Shown here piece by piece: positions 1 to 9,867 of a DNA stretch of 19,120 bases. The translations under genes and the position numbers were made by a program. The notes under the pieces are model-generated. The model saw nothing but the letters and a program-made list of their open reading frames with translations. It did no database searches and was not told the DNA's origin. Position 1 is the stretch's first letter, and every line of letters starts with the position of its first letter. Origin of the DNA: Smittium culicis (taxonomy: Eukaryota; Kickxellomycota; Harpellomycetes; Harpellales; Legeriomycetaceae); NCBI GenBank assembly GCA_001970855.1, contig LSSN01005807.1:1-19120 (forward strand), in the 5' to 3' direction.

Positions 1-2
1 GC

Positions 3-121
3 GGCGGAGGGGGGTCGGTTGAAAAATTATTTTTTTAACTTTTTAAATATATTTTTATTAGTTTTTGTATACTTTTAAATTATTTAATAAACTCACTGAG
101 ATAAAAAAAAAAAAGTAATTA
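3..121 (+). repeat. Dispersed repeat copy 1, cut by the window start
   Basis: The window opens with a GC-rich strip (ggcggagggg, then gtcgg, then tgaaaa). A T-rich stretch follows, then ctcact, a long A run and gtaatta. The same ordered landmarks occur in reverse complement at about 9868-10015. The copies match well at the GC-rich edge and only loosely across the T- and A-rich interior, where low complexity inflates similarity. The repeat probably continues left of base 1. The family is not recognised. Confidence 0.5.
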
Positions 122-782
122 TGCGATAAAAATAAAAGGGGGTTTTTTTTCACCATTGGATGTCAAATTAATGCGTTCTTATATAATATTTACACCTTAT
201 TTATGTATACTAATATTTAATTAATATGCAAGGTTTTTATTATTTGATAAATTTTGACAATACAAACTAGTGATGGCTAGAGTTTATTTAATTTTGAGCA
301 TTACTTGATAAAACGCGTAAAATTTACAAGCAGATATTATATTATGACTCGTACATTGCTGGGATGGCGGATTGATTTTAGAATCAAGATAAAATATTAA
401 ATGATATGTTGATGAGGATATGTATATTAAAACATTTTTTTATATGCAATTTTATGCATTTAAAAAAATTTTTATAAAAATATAGTTAAATCGGAGATTA
501 GATTGTATTATGATTTCTTTTTTTTTTTTTTGCATACAACGACGAAAAAGATAATTAACGTTTTGAATCCATATATAATTGCTGCAAGTGAAAAAAAAAT
601 AGGGTTAGATAAAAATCCAATTATTTTGTTTTTTGACTTATTATTTATAGATGTTGAAAGTATTAGTTTTTTTTTTATTTTTTTTAAACAAAATAGATTA
701 TATAGTAAATTTTTTTAAAAAAAAATAGAATAAAACTAGAGTAGGGAATTTTTTATATTTAATTAAATTAATTTAAGCAGTA
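122..782. other. AT-rich spacer, no gene seen
   Basis: This stretch has long T and A runs and no convincing coding signal. An open frame at 503-718 (+) is mostly Phe and Ile codons from T runs and is not accepted as a gene. The last part, about 720-793, is a plausible AT-rich promoter for the broken gene that follows, but no defined box stands out. Confidence 0.5.
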
Positions 783-797
783 ATGGAAAAAAAATGA
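783..797 (+). promoter_or_regulatory. Five-codon upstream ORF overlapping the next start codon
   Basis: An ATG at 783 opens a four-residue peptide (MEKK). Its TGA stop at 795-797 overlaps the ATG at 794 that starts the secreted protein. If transcripts begin upstream of 783, scanning ribosomes would meet this ATG first. It may be chance in A-rich leader sequence. Confidence 0.3.
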
Positions 798-2711
798 GAG
801 TAAGCATAGTAATGCTGACTGTTATAGGGGTGGTGAATTCTGGACCAAGATATTTGAGTGAATATAAAGGCATATCATTTCTGGACGCTCTTGGGGTGAG
901 AGGGAACCATGATAATATCAGTGTCGAAGCTAAAAGATTGATGGAATTGGACGATGGAAAAGGTTCAGAGATAAATATGATGGCGCCAGAAGGGCTGGAG
1001 ATAGACATGAATAGTTTGGAAGAGCTTTTGAACATCAAAACAGAGGACATCGAATTGAATGTCGGAAATTACCTGGGCGGTGTTGACGGAAATGAAAATG
1101 TCGAGATTGCTCAATCGGGCGAGAGCGCAAATGTGGATATTATTGTTGAACTGAGCAAGAAATTGATGAATGCAAATATCGATTTTCAGCAAGATAATTA
1201 AGAGCAAGACAAGATATAACAATCAAGACGCTGATTCTGGCGTGAATGGGCCAATGAACAAAAATCCGCAAAGTCCGGTTATTTCGCAGGCGAAACTATC
1301 TGCTGTAGATGCAAATCATGCAGCGAGAAATAATAAAGCTCGCGTTAATTATGTACCAACACTAACTACTGTATCTGTAGCTGCTCGAGACGATAATGAA
1401 GAGCAGGTATTTCCTGAGGTGACAACGGGAGGAGATGGATTGCTAGCTTGCACCTCGGGTAAAAACAAATGCAGCCCAAGAAACCATCTCAGCCAATTTA
1501 GAAAAGGTGCTTGCAGAGTACTACCAGAATGGTGCAAGTGTCAAAAATGTGCAAGAATCAGGCAAGATAGGGGAGGATATAAAAAGGAATGTATTATTAA
1601 TAGATAATTATGGCAAAGCAGGAAGCGAAGTCAATAACAAACAAGCTATAAACAGTCGTGGACCATCGATTGTTAATCAGAATAGTAATTTTTCCCAGCT
1701 AGACCGAGGTTATCCGAATTTAATAAATATTAACATTAGGAGTTTAGGTGCGAATGGATGAAAATGCAGCAATTATGGTAATATTAGGTGCAATATACAA
1801 GGGGGAATGACTAATCGTGGACGTAAAAAAAACATAATGTTTAACAGATGGAACATCACTATGGATCATCGAGGCAATATGAATATGCCAATGTTTGGTA
1901 TGCGCCAAAGAGGAGACGATTGTGGGGATAATGACAACGTTAGACTTAACAATTGTGGGTATAACAACAATGTAAGACTTAACATCTGTGTACATAACAT
2001 CGATGTAGGTTTTAACAGCGGGAGCATTCCAACGGGCCATCCAGGGAGTATGAATATGAATATGCATTTGTTTAGAGTGAAGCGGAAAAGAAACAGTTGT
2101 GGCTGTAATAAGAGGAAGAGGAGGAGGGGATGCGGCTGCGGCTGCGGTATCAATAATGGGTTTAGGGTGTTAGTGGACAAAAGAGGGCACGATGCAGATA
2201 ATTTGAACATCCAGCTTGGCCAGCAAGGAGCTATTCCGGTTCCGGTATTAGTTTTAGATCCAAGGAGCTATAGGAGAAAAATGCGTAGGAGACATTGCGG
2301 GTGCAGCAGGTGATTTAAGAAATATTGGATGTTGGGCCGCGGGTATGTGTAAGAAAGTGTTCTGCTATAGACTTTCAAACAAGAAATTGTGCTGCACGAT
2401 GAAACTTGTTACGTGCGTACCGGTAAATCCGGTTCGGGTGTGCAAGAAAATAGTGTGTAGTAGGAGCGAGATCGGAAAGATGGGGGTGTAGGATAGTTGT
2501 TGTTCCGTGCAAGGCGTTGTGCAAGGAGGTTATGTGCACGAAATCGGCCAATGAGAAATTGGAATTCAAGGTGTATATGGTTGATTGTATCGATGTGCGG
2601 CCAATGCCGGAGCCGCCAACCCAGATCACTACCTCGACAACTACGTTCACCACAACATCTACGTCGCCAACGTCGAGAAGTAGGTCTATTTTAACATTGA
2701 CGCCAGTTTAA
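794..2711 (+). pseudogene. Broken gene for a secreted cysteine-rich, Thr-tailed protein
   Basis: The start at 794 gives a hydrophobic signal peptide (MRVSIVMLTVIGVVNSG). An acidic Asn/Glu/Asp-rich region follows in frame 2 to about 1201. The signal continues in frame 3 from about 1170 to 1450, then in frame 1 to 2313 (helix-like, then Asn/Cys repeats, then basic CGC-rich segments). It then runs in frame 2 from about 2258 to 2491 (Cys-rich, many CK and CC pairs) and in frame 3 to the stop at 2711 (Cys-rich, then a Thr/Ser-rich tail after PEPP). An in-frame TGA lies at 1759. All four frame steps go the same way, and each overlap zone contains a 4-5 base homopolymer. The region is less AT-rich than its flanks. 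Secretion signal, Cys pairs and Thr-rich tail suggest a wall or extracellular protein; I do not recognise the family. A pseudogene is the simplest reading. Sequencing errors, very short introns (for example 1459-1492 or 1459-1501) or real frameshifting remain possible. Confidence 0.55.
1717..2019 (+). repeat. Degenerate 33-bp repeats coding for 11-residue Asn/Cys units
   Basis: Three adjacent 33-bp units lie at 1921-1953, 1954-1986 and 1987-2019. They encode CGDNDNVRLNN, CGYNNNVRLNI and CVHNIDVGFNS. The first two agree at 26 of 33 bases by hand count. A related unit at 1765-1797 reads CSNYGNIRCNI, and a more decayed one at 1717-1749 reads NLININIRSLG. The shared core is N-[VI]-R-x-[NL], usually with Cys at position 1. 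The repeats sit inside the broken gene in frame 1 and are separated at 1798-1920 by Met/Arg-rich sequence. Confidence 0.6.
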
Positions 2712-3073
2712 ACTTTGTTAGATGACTGTTATGAATATAACAATCTGCATTATATTTAACAGTAAAAAAATGAGCATTTTTTCTTTTTAACTTTTTAATA
2801 AGGCTAATTTTTTTTTATATTTAAGCAACAATAGAATTAAATATTGAAATTTTTTATAGATGTGAAAATGTGTTGTTTCTTTTTTTTTTTTTAGGTATTG
2901 GAAAGGTTTCACAATAAAAAATACATGGAAGTTTTTGGTATTAAAGCATAGGACGAGTCAAAGGGCATTTAGAACGTATTAATGGATTGGATTTGCGCAA
3001 TCTATGAATGAATTGTTTAAGGGCTGTGATTTGGTTGTGAGACGGAGGATGTGGTGAGTGTGATCTGGGCTGT

Positions 3074-3220
3074 TATTATCCCATAATACGCCAGTTCTTT
3101 CAAACATTTACCAATAATACAAATTGTTATTTAGATTTTTTTTTTCTACTTTTGGGTGGGTTGAGGGTATTTGTATTTAGTGGTGGGTAAATTGAAGAGA
3201 TATTAAATTATGGGATAATA
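3074..3220. repeat. 14-bp perfect inverted repeat, arms 119 bases apart
   Basis: tattatcccataat at 3074-3087 is the exact reverse complement of attatgggataata at 3207-3220. A further tgggataat lies near 3344. The arms could frame a large stem-loop or the ends of a very small element. No matching target-site duplication was established. Confidence 0.4.
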
Positions 3221-4273
3221 GCAATAATATAATGAATTTAATATAAAAAGCAGATTAGTGAATGGCTAGAAAATAAATTAATAAAAGGGGCGAGTAGTTT
3301 CATATTTGTAAAACGAGGAGATTGTTATATTTGATAGCTAGTGGGATAATGGATGGTAGATGATTAGGTGTGCCTTTATTTTAAGGGACTTTACATATTC
3401 AGAATTTACTGTACTCATTTCCTGTAGTTCATAAGGACCACGAATCAATAAGCACTAAATATTTATTTACATTGTAATCATTGAGCATTTAAATATAAAT
3501 ACGGTTCATCTAATAGTTTGCTCTTTCAGCGACGGCTGGCTTTTTTTATAACTACCAAAATTATCCAACCATATGACAATCTGAATAATTAATATAGAAT
3601 AATGATGTTTTATTAACTGTTCTATACAATGAATATAATGTCAAATGATATTTTGGCTTTTACAATTATAGATTTCTATTGAAGTTTCTGAGTATTGGCC
3701 AACGGAAAGGGTTAAAAGGAGAGCTAATTAGAATTGGTTATTAATTAGAGGCTTTATATCTGATCGGAGAGATATTATGGAGCTCAGCGGCTTATCATTT
3801 GCTACAGAAACATAGTTGCCGCTTTTCGACAGTAATAGCCAGTAAATATGCGCGTCTCAAAGAACGATCGACCAATGATAATATGATAAAACAATAATCC
3901 CGGGATACAGTATAACTGGGAACACCAATAGATAGCCTGATTTGACACAAAATAGTTTTTTTTCCCGGGTTAAGCACCTATCATCTCAATGTCGTAAAAT
4001 TAATGTAAGTTTTGTTTCCGTGTTTTACGGATAAAACGGGAAATTGCGTAGGCTTAGACGCTTAGCAAATACGCTGTTGGAGATTTAGCACGCCTTGTAG
4101 AGATGTAAGCCGTTTAGTCCATCTCTGGCTGCGGATATTATCTTTGATAAAGATCTTTGGTTTACAGACACAGATCACCAACCGATCAGCAGCTAATAGA
4201 CTCTCGTCCCTCCTAACAACCTCAGCGATTACAGCAATTACAGCTGCCGTCTCATACAATCATCAACGCTCGC

Positions 4274-4337
4274 ACCCACACATCATGTCTACGGCTGCAC
4301 CTACACCTGCGCCCACACACCATGTCTACGGCTGCAC
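4274..4337 (+). repeat. Two-copy 27-bp direct repeat, period 37 bp
   Basis: Bases 4274-4300 and 4311-4337 share a 27-base unit ending in catgtctacggctgcac, with two mismatches. They are separated by ctacacctgc. This lies in a CAC-rich patch and looks like a simple local duplication. Confidence 0.55.
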
Positions 4338-4675
4338 ACGCTTTACTGATAGGCTTTTGGGTGCAATGAATTGTCATACCCGGATATCTCGATGGGACTT
4401 CAGCGCAAAGAGACGTTTTTTGCCCTGAAAATATTTTTTAGATCAGAGCCTGAATTTATCTGATTTAATCACGGTGTCTGATAGGCTACCTGCATCTCCA
4501 GCAAATTACCTTTACGATTAAATCAACAAAAATCCCATCTGCGAATAGCTGCTTTTTTTGGAGGCAACTAAAGAGATGAACTGGAAATTTTCTATTAATA
4601 AGCAGCCTTATTTTTTTCTCCTCTTTTTATGAGTATTTATGGTCCACTTCGACTTTACATATAGGTAGCAGTCTT

Positions 4676-5024
4676 CTTTTTTTTTTTATTGTTTTTTTTT
4701 TGGTTCATAGGGCGGGATATTAAAAAATCTATACCATCTTACTACCCATTTCTACTCCCTCCACTCCTCCCACTCCCCCTCCAAACAATTCCCTTTAGAT
4801 TCCTAAAGTTACTTTCAAGTCCAGGTGGCTCTTATACACAACTGTCTCCACCCCCTTTCTTTGTATATTCAAAAAGTTTCTTCCTGAGAATCTGTTTGCA
4901 ACCTTATATCCTTTGCTTCCTTCGAAAAAAAGAAAATTCAAAAAAAAAGAAAAACAAGCTCTGAAGCGAATCCGACTAGCTTTCTTGTACTGCTCGCATC
5001 TTTTTACTAAAAAAATCCCTCAAA
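4676..5024 (+). promoter_or_regulatory. Pyrimidine-rich promoter/leader of ZIP gene A
   Basis: Upstream of the ATG at 5025 are long T runs (about 4676-4700) and a CT block at about 4749-4782, then further CT-rich sequence to about 4920 and an A-rich stretch (4924-4955). CT blocks near transcription starts are common in well-expressed fungal genes. The start context is ctcaaaATG, with A at -3. No clear TATA box and no match to the yeast Zap1 zinc-response site (ACCTTNAAGGT) was seen. The open frames at 4689-4964 and 4913-5158 are Phe/Pro/Lys-rich products of this tract, not genes. Confidence 0.45.
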
Positions 5025-6206
5025 ATGTTCAATCTTCGCAAGCTCAATTTTTTTACTCTAGCTTTAGCTGCCGTGCTTTTGTTTTCCTTCTCCGTCAGCT
5101 CAAAATCTCTAAACAAAGCCTCTATCTCAAAAAGACAAGAATCTGCCCATGTCGGTGAATCACAAGAATCCGAGTCCGACTCCCTCAATTGTTCTGCATC
5201 AGGAATTACAGATTACTCTATACACTTTCAACTAATCTCTTTCTTTGTAATCATGTTTGCTGGTGGCATTGGTGCTTTCATCCCCGTGATCGGCTACCGC
5301 TTCAGATCTTTTAGACTCCCAACAAACCTCATAGAAATCATGAAATTCTTTGGTATCGGCATTATTCTATCAACCGCAATTATTCACATTTACCCCCCTG
5401 CAAACGACTACTTAAACGATCCTTGTGTAGGCAATTTACTGGGCAACTATGAAGGCTGGCCTGGTGTTATCTTCATGCTAGCTGTATTCTTCATGCACGC
5501 CTCCGAATACATCCTTACTGCTAAACTCGTCAATAAAAATGAGGCTGATACCGGATACGCTGTAAAGCCTGCTCAGCACTCCGAAGACGTCGAAAACTTT
5601 GCTGTCCACACCTCCCACACCCACGTTCATGGCGCCAGTATCGGCGGCGGAATCAGCAAAAATGCTCTCAGCACATACCTCCTCGAACTTTGCGTTGCTA
5701 TGCACTCTATCACTGTCGGCTTAACTATGGGTTTAACCCCAAAAGATGAAACACTTGTTTTATGCATCGCCGTATCTTTCCACCAACTCTTTGAAGGCTT
5801 TGCCATTGGTGATCGTTTATCACGTCTCAACGAAAACATCGACCAACAAATTCAACCCCCAAACAACGAACTCCAAAACTTTTCTTCAACTACCTCGAAA
5901 AAAACAAGCGTTAAATCAATGTTCCTTGGTGCTCTCCTTTACATGTTCGCTACTCCTCTCGGCCACGCCATTGGTATGGCCCTCCACTCCGCTTTCTCCT
6001 ACAAATCTCCCTCTTACTTGATCACCCTCGGCGTCTTAGAAGCCCTAAGCGCCGGTATCCTCGTTTACGTCGCCCTCGTCAACTTGATGGCTGAAGAATT
6101 CAGCTCATTCAGGTTCAGGAACAACTCAAAAGCTATCCAAATTTCTAGCTTTATCGCTATGTACTTTGGTGCCGCTGTAATGGCCCTCATCGGAAAATGG
6201 GCTTAG
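5025..6206 (+). CDS. ZIP family zinc/iron transporter (paralog A)
   Basis: A 393-residue ZIP transporter expected to bring Zn2+ (possibly Fe2+) into the cytosol. Residues 1-26 look like a signal sequence, followed by a Kex2-like KR at 36-37 and an acidic Ser/Glu stretch. Eight membrane segments can be placed at about 66-90, 105-123, 144-163, 214-238, 242-264, 297-321, 330-353 and 371-391. TM4 carries the family metal motif HSITVGLTMG (H227) and TM5 carries FHQLFEGFAIG (H253, E257). The TM3-TM4 loop holds HTSHTHVHG at 195-203, the usual metal-binding loop position. The GKWA end is typical of fungal Zrt-type members. Length fits the family. The frame is intact without introns despite several A runs. 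Codons often end in C (ctc, atc, ggc), unlike the AT-rich surroundings and unlike paralog B, suggesting selection for expression. Metal preference cannot be read from sequence. Confidence 0.95.
   Translation: MFNLRKLNFFTLALAAVLLFSFSVSSKSLNKASISKRQESAHVGESQESESDSLNCSASGITDYSIHFQLISFFVIMFAGGIGAFIPVIGYRFRSFRLPTNLIEIMKFFGIGIILSTAIIHIYPPANDYLNDPCVGNLLGNYEGWPGVIFMLAVFFMHASEYILTAKLVNKNEADTGYAVKPAQHSEDVENFAVHTSHTHVHGASIGGGISKNALSTYLLELCVAMHSITVGLTMGLTPKDETLVLCIAVSFHQLFEGFAIGDRLSRLNENIDQQIQPPNNELQNFSSTTSKKTSVKSMFLGALLYMFATPLGHAIGMALHSAFSYKSPSYLITLGVLEALSAGILVYVALVNLMAEEFSSFRFRNNSKAIQISSFIAMYFGAAVMALIGKWA
5544..5707 (+). other. Near-identical tract shared with ZIP gene B (A copy)
   Basis: Compared with 18302-18465, this 164-nt stretch differs only at 5615 (TCC versus TCT, both Ser). 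It codes for residues 174-228: the cytosolic His loop and the beginning of TM4. On both sides synonymous differences resume (5504, 5528 and 5543 upstream; 5708 onward downstream). The pattern is what gene conversion leaves. Confidence 0.8.
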
Positions 6207-9200
6207 ACTTTACTCCACTACTATTTTTTCCCTTCCCATTTCTCTCTTTTCTGTTCTTTTTTTACTTTTATTACCCCTTCATCTTACAGTTATTTTTTAT
6301 TTAATATCTTTTTGTTTTTTTTTATATACTATCAAACAATATAATTTTCTCTCAAATTTCCACTAATCGCTTTAGCTAGTTTTCTTTTTTTTTTTTTTCT
6401 TATAAAAATGAAAATGGATTAGGTATTTATTTACCTAAACTATTTACAGGTCAAAGGATCGATTTAAATAGCTCGATATAGTACTACTTACAATAATAGC
6501 AGTAAATTTAATAACCGGATAATAAAAGTTAATGAGTTTTTAGATATGCTTAATAAATCACTAATTGATTCAATTTTCTATAATTCAGATATCCCTTCTT
6601 AAATCGTTCGAGTATAATACTTTATTAAATCGGGGAAAAAAAAAGAAATTCAAAAATTATCAATATTTTTTAAATCATCTAAAAGTTCAAAAATGTTATG
6701 TATATTCAATTGTTATACATTAAAATTAAAAAAATTTAAATTTATTTTGGTATTTCAAATTAAAATATCATATAATTTTATAATATTTTTCTATTCGCAT
6801 AAATTGCTTTCAAAAATATAAATTAGTATAGATTAATGAATTATATCCATAAAATGTATAATACATATTGAGTATGCTTAAAAATTTACTGGTATTAACA
6901 AATGAGTTAAATAGTATTAACTATGCTTTAGACGTAGAATATTCCTTTAAACCGAATTTTCCTCTCATAATTTTTTGTACCAGTAATTTTAGTAAAGTAC
7001 AATTCTAGGTCACTTGGAATATTACACGGTATACCTCAATAATTATTATTACCAAAAAAAAAAATTACAAAAAAATATTGCAAGCTATTTCAAAGACTTA
7101 CCAAGTCGATATTTCTAGACAAAACTGTATAAATTAGGTTCGAAATAACAAATAATTTTATAGGTATATACCATTAATTGATCGATAATATATGTACCTT
7201 TATTGTCAAGCTATTACAATGGTGTAAATGGGCTGTTGTTTTTTTACTTTCTTAAATTTTTATATACGTAAAAACAAATATTTCGTAAGAAAAACTTTTT
7301 AAAATCATCAAATCAATATAATTAAATAAATGATTAATTTGATCTTACCTATAATTTTGAATTATTTAATATTAAATCCCTTTATGTATTTAATTAAATA
7401 TCATAAAATCAACTTGTATTATTTATTCAATTCACTTAATTTATGAATAAAATTATCATTAATTTTCCTAAAAGAATATTAGACTAAAAACTGTTTTTTT
7501 TAAAAAGCTCGAACATACCCAAACCTTTTATATATGGGTGAAAATTTTCAGAAATCGACCTCTTTCAATTAAAAATTTACCTCAAATTGTATTTGGGCTT
7601 TAAATCCAATTAATACATATCATCAAATTTATTACTTTGCTTATCCAATAACTCCATCTAATTATTATAAGAATTAAAACTCTAAGGAAAAACTGGTCAT
7701 ATTACCCAAAGAATCTCACACATATATACTATCAAGTACATAATAATAATTAAAACATAAAAAATAAATTTGAGGGATTTGCAGTTTTCAATCACATATT
7801 TTTTAATGAAAAATAACTTGGTTGTGTATCTATTAGACTAAATTATTATTAATAGATAAATAGAGTAATATAAAAAATGTCCTGAATGTTATTACTCTAT
7901 AATTATTATAATTAAATTCTAGCTAATTACTTTTTTAATGAATTTTATCATACTATAATAAATATCTTCAGTATACATATATAAAATCAGATAAAATCAA
8001 ATCTATGATTATTTATTATTGAAAATTTCCTGTAAATTATCAAATAAGAAATTTTATATTCAGTTTTAAATATATTCCGATTTTTATAAGTATTTAGGAT
8101 ATGTGTCGAAAATTCTAATACTTTAATACCATTTTGAATTAAAATACAACGATTTAATCATTAATATTTGATTAAGTAAAAAAATCGTTATACAGAATAT
8201 AAATTCTAATAGCGCTTTTAATAAAAAAACTAATTTATACATTTTATTTAATAAAAAGTGAAATTTTCTCTAAAGTATGATGGAGTTAATATCGATTTTC
8301 TAATTAAATAAAATGAATAAATTATAGATTTATTAGCGTTTATTGAATACTTTACCTTTATTTTCAGTTAAGAATTCAAGATTTTAAATTTTAGTTTGCC
8401 TCAGAGGAATCTTTTTAGGCTTAAAATTTATAATTAACCTAGATAAAATATTGTATGTTTACTTATAAAAAAATAAAACAACTAATATTTTAAAATGTAA
8501 ACAAAATTAGTAATAATTTTTATTCTAAGCGTTCTTTTAAGTTATGCTTCTTCTGATTTCACCACTTTTTTAGATTCGCTTTTAAAACAATTTTTGATAT
8601 AATACAGGAAGATTAATTTTAAATAAGCTTTGTAATAAGAGCTTTTATCAAAATTTTCGAGAGTGTTTCACTTTCGTTCTTTTATTATCTATTTATATCT
8701 CATAAGTAAAAAAAAAACATCTAATAAACATTGTTTTCAATTTATCATCATAATCAATTAATTTTTTGATTTAAAAAGTTGTGCATTACCATTGGATTGT
8801 ATTTTTGAGTGAATAAACCAACTTCCTTTTTTAAATTCCTGACATAAAATTACCACTCATTTCTTCAATCAATTAATTGCAAAAAAATTTAAAAATTTCT
8901 TTATACTTGACTATTTCTCCTTGTTATTTTTTTCTACAGCTTCTTTTTCATTTAAAATAAATATATATATATATATTACTATAAACACAAAATGGGATTA
9001 TAATCTTTTCCCTTACATCGAGTTAGATTTATAACATTACATAAATAGAATGATAAACTTAATTTATATGAAAATAGAATATGAAACATAGTTTCAAGAT
9101 ATGTAACAGGTAAATATGAATAATCTAACTTTTTTTTCAATGATTTTTTTAATAAAATAAAAAATATAAAACATATCAAAAACTTAAAGCTATTAAACGG

Positions 9201-9867
9201 TTTCTTTTATCGTTAATTCTGTTGAGAATAAAATTTTTTTAATTATCATATCATAAATATTTTATATACAATGTGAATTTAAAATCTTTAAAATTTTTTT
9301 TAGGCGTATAATTTTTTTTAACGTTTATTCTCACAAAATAATTATTACTTAGCAAATAAAGACAAACTTAGCAGGTTTAAATCAAAATTAGAGATTCAAA
9401 ATAATAATTTCGTATTTTTATTATCAAAAATGATTGAAATGACTTTATTTTTAATAAAATATTTTATAATTAAATGCTTATTTACTGAAAATATACATCA
9501 TATTATCCACTTTTATCGCTATTTTCATTATGTATTATTTATGTAAAAAATTACAAGTTTTAATTGTAATATATTTAATGGTATATTTCGTTAAAATCAA
9601 CTTATCATTTTATTATTTTGTATGAATTTATAAAGATATCATTTTATGGTTCAGTTTTATTTTAGACGGGGATGGGTTAATAAAAACGTGAATTTTCTTT
9701 TATTTATTTCTTCTCCAACTATAATATTTCACCAAGAAAGCGATTTATAATGATGTCATAATTAGCCGCCTACTATCTTCTAATTTTTTTTTACAGATTT
9801 CTTGACATCCTGCAAATTTTGCGCGATCTATTCCGACAAATATAAATAAATCAGATTTAAAATTTTT
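6207..9867. other. 3' flank of ZIP gene A and AT-rich desert, left part
   Basis: The first 150 bases are T-rich and probably hold the 3' UTR and polyadenylation region of ZIP gene A. After that the sequence is strongly AT-rich with dense stop codons on both strands. A 66-codon minus-strand frame at 8979-9179 is low-complexity and not accepted. A short (AT)n run lies at about 8960-8977. No tRNA, rRNA or protein gene was recognised. Confidence 0.55.

Larger units (their letters stand above)
2712..4675. other. Non-coding stretch between the broken gene and ZIP gene A
   Basis: Roughly 2 kb with no reading frame I accept. Composition varies: AT-rich near 2750-2900, GC-richer at about 2930-3070 and 3780-4440. 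Open frames at 3795-3977 (-), 4062-4259 (-) and 4144-4428 (+) are short, mutually overlapping and without domain signals. The GC-richer patches could be decayed coding or mobile DNA. Small repeats inside are listed separately. Confidence 0.45.

Noticed and set aside
503..718. 71-codon plus-strand open frame
   Set aside because: Mostly Phe, Ile and Lys from T and A runs; no domain and no support from context.
1459..1501. Short intron (34 or 43 nt, GT..AG) explaining the second frame step
   Set aside because: Lengths fit the frame, but comparable good introns were not found at the other three steps, so a single shared cause (one-base indels) is preferred. It is not excluded.
1744..2210. Overlapping minus-strand frames over the broken gene
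   Set aside because: They are antisense shadows of the Asn/Cys and CGC repeats; the plus strand carries the signal peptide and the consistent protein features.
4015..4042. Near-palindrome ttccgtgttttacgg/ataaaacgggaa
   Set aside because: Imperfect arms and no neighbouring gene to regulate; likely chance.
4144..4428. 94-codon plus-strand frame containing the 37-bp-period repeat
   Set aside because: Overlapped by an equally plausible minus-strand frame, no domains, and the repeat gives His/Pro/Thr low complexity in shifting registers.
4689..5158. Two plus-strand frames across the ZIP gene A leader
   Set aside because: Products of the pyrimidine-rich promoter and A-rich leader; the second overlaps the ZIP start in another frame.
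5478..5839. Minus-strand frames opposite ZIP gene A, also present opposite gene B at 18236-18681
   Set aside because: They are preserved in both only because the sense sequences are nearly identical; there is no independent evidence for an antisense gene.
7130..7160. Possible tRNA B box in aggttcgaaataac
   Set aside because: No acceptor stem pairing or A box could be placed around it.
8958..8978. (AT)n run as a possible origin or regulatory site
   Set aside because: Simple AT repeats are expected at this base composition.
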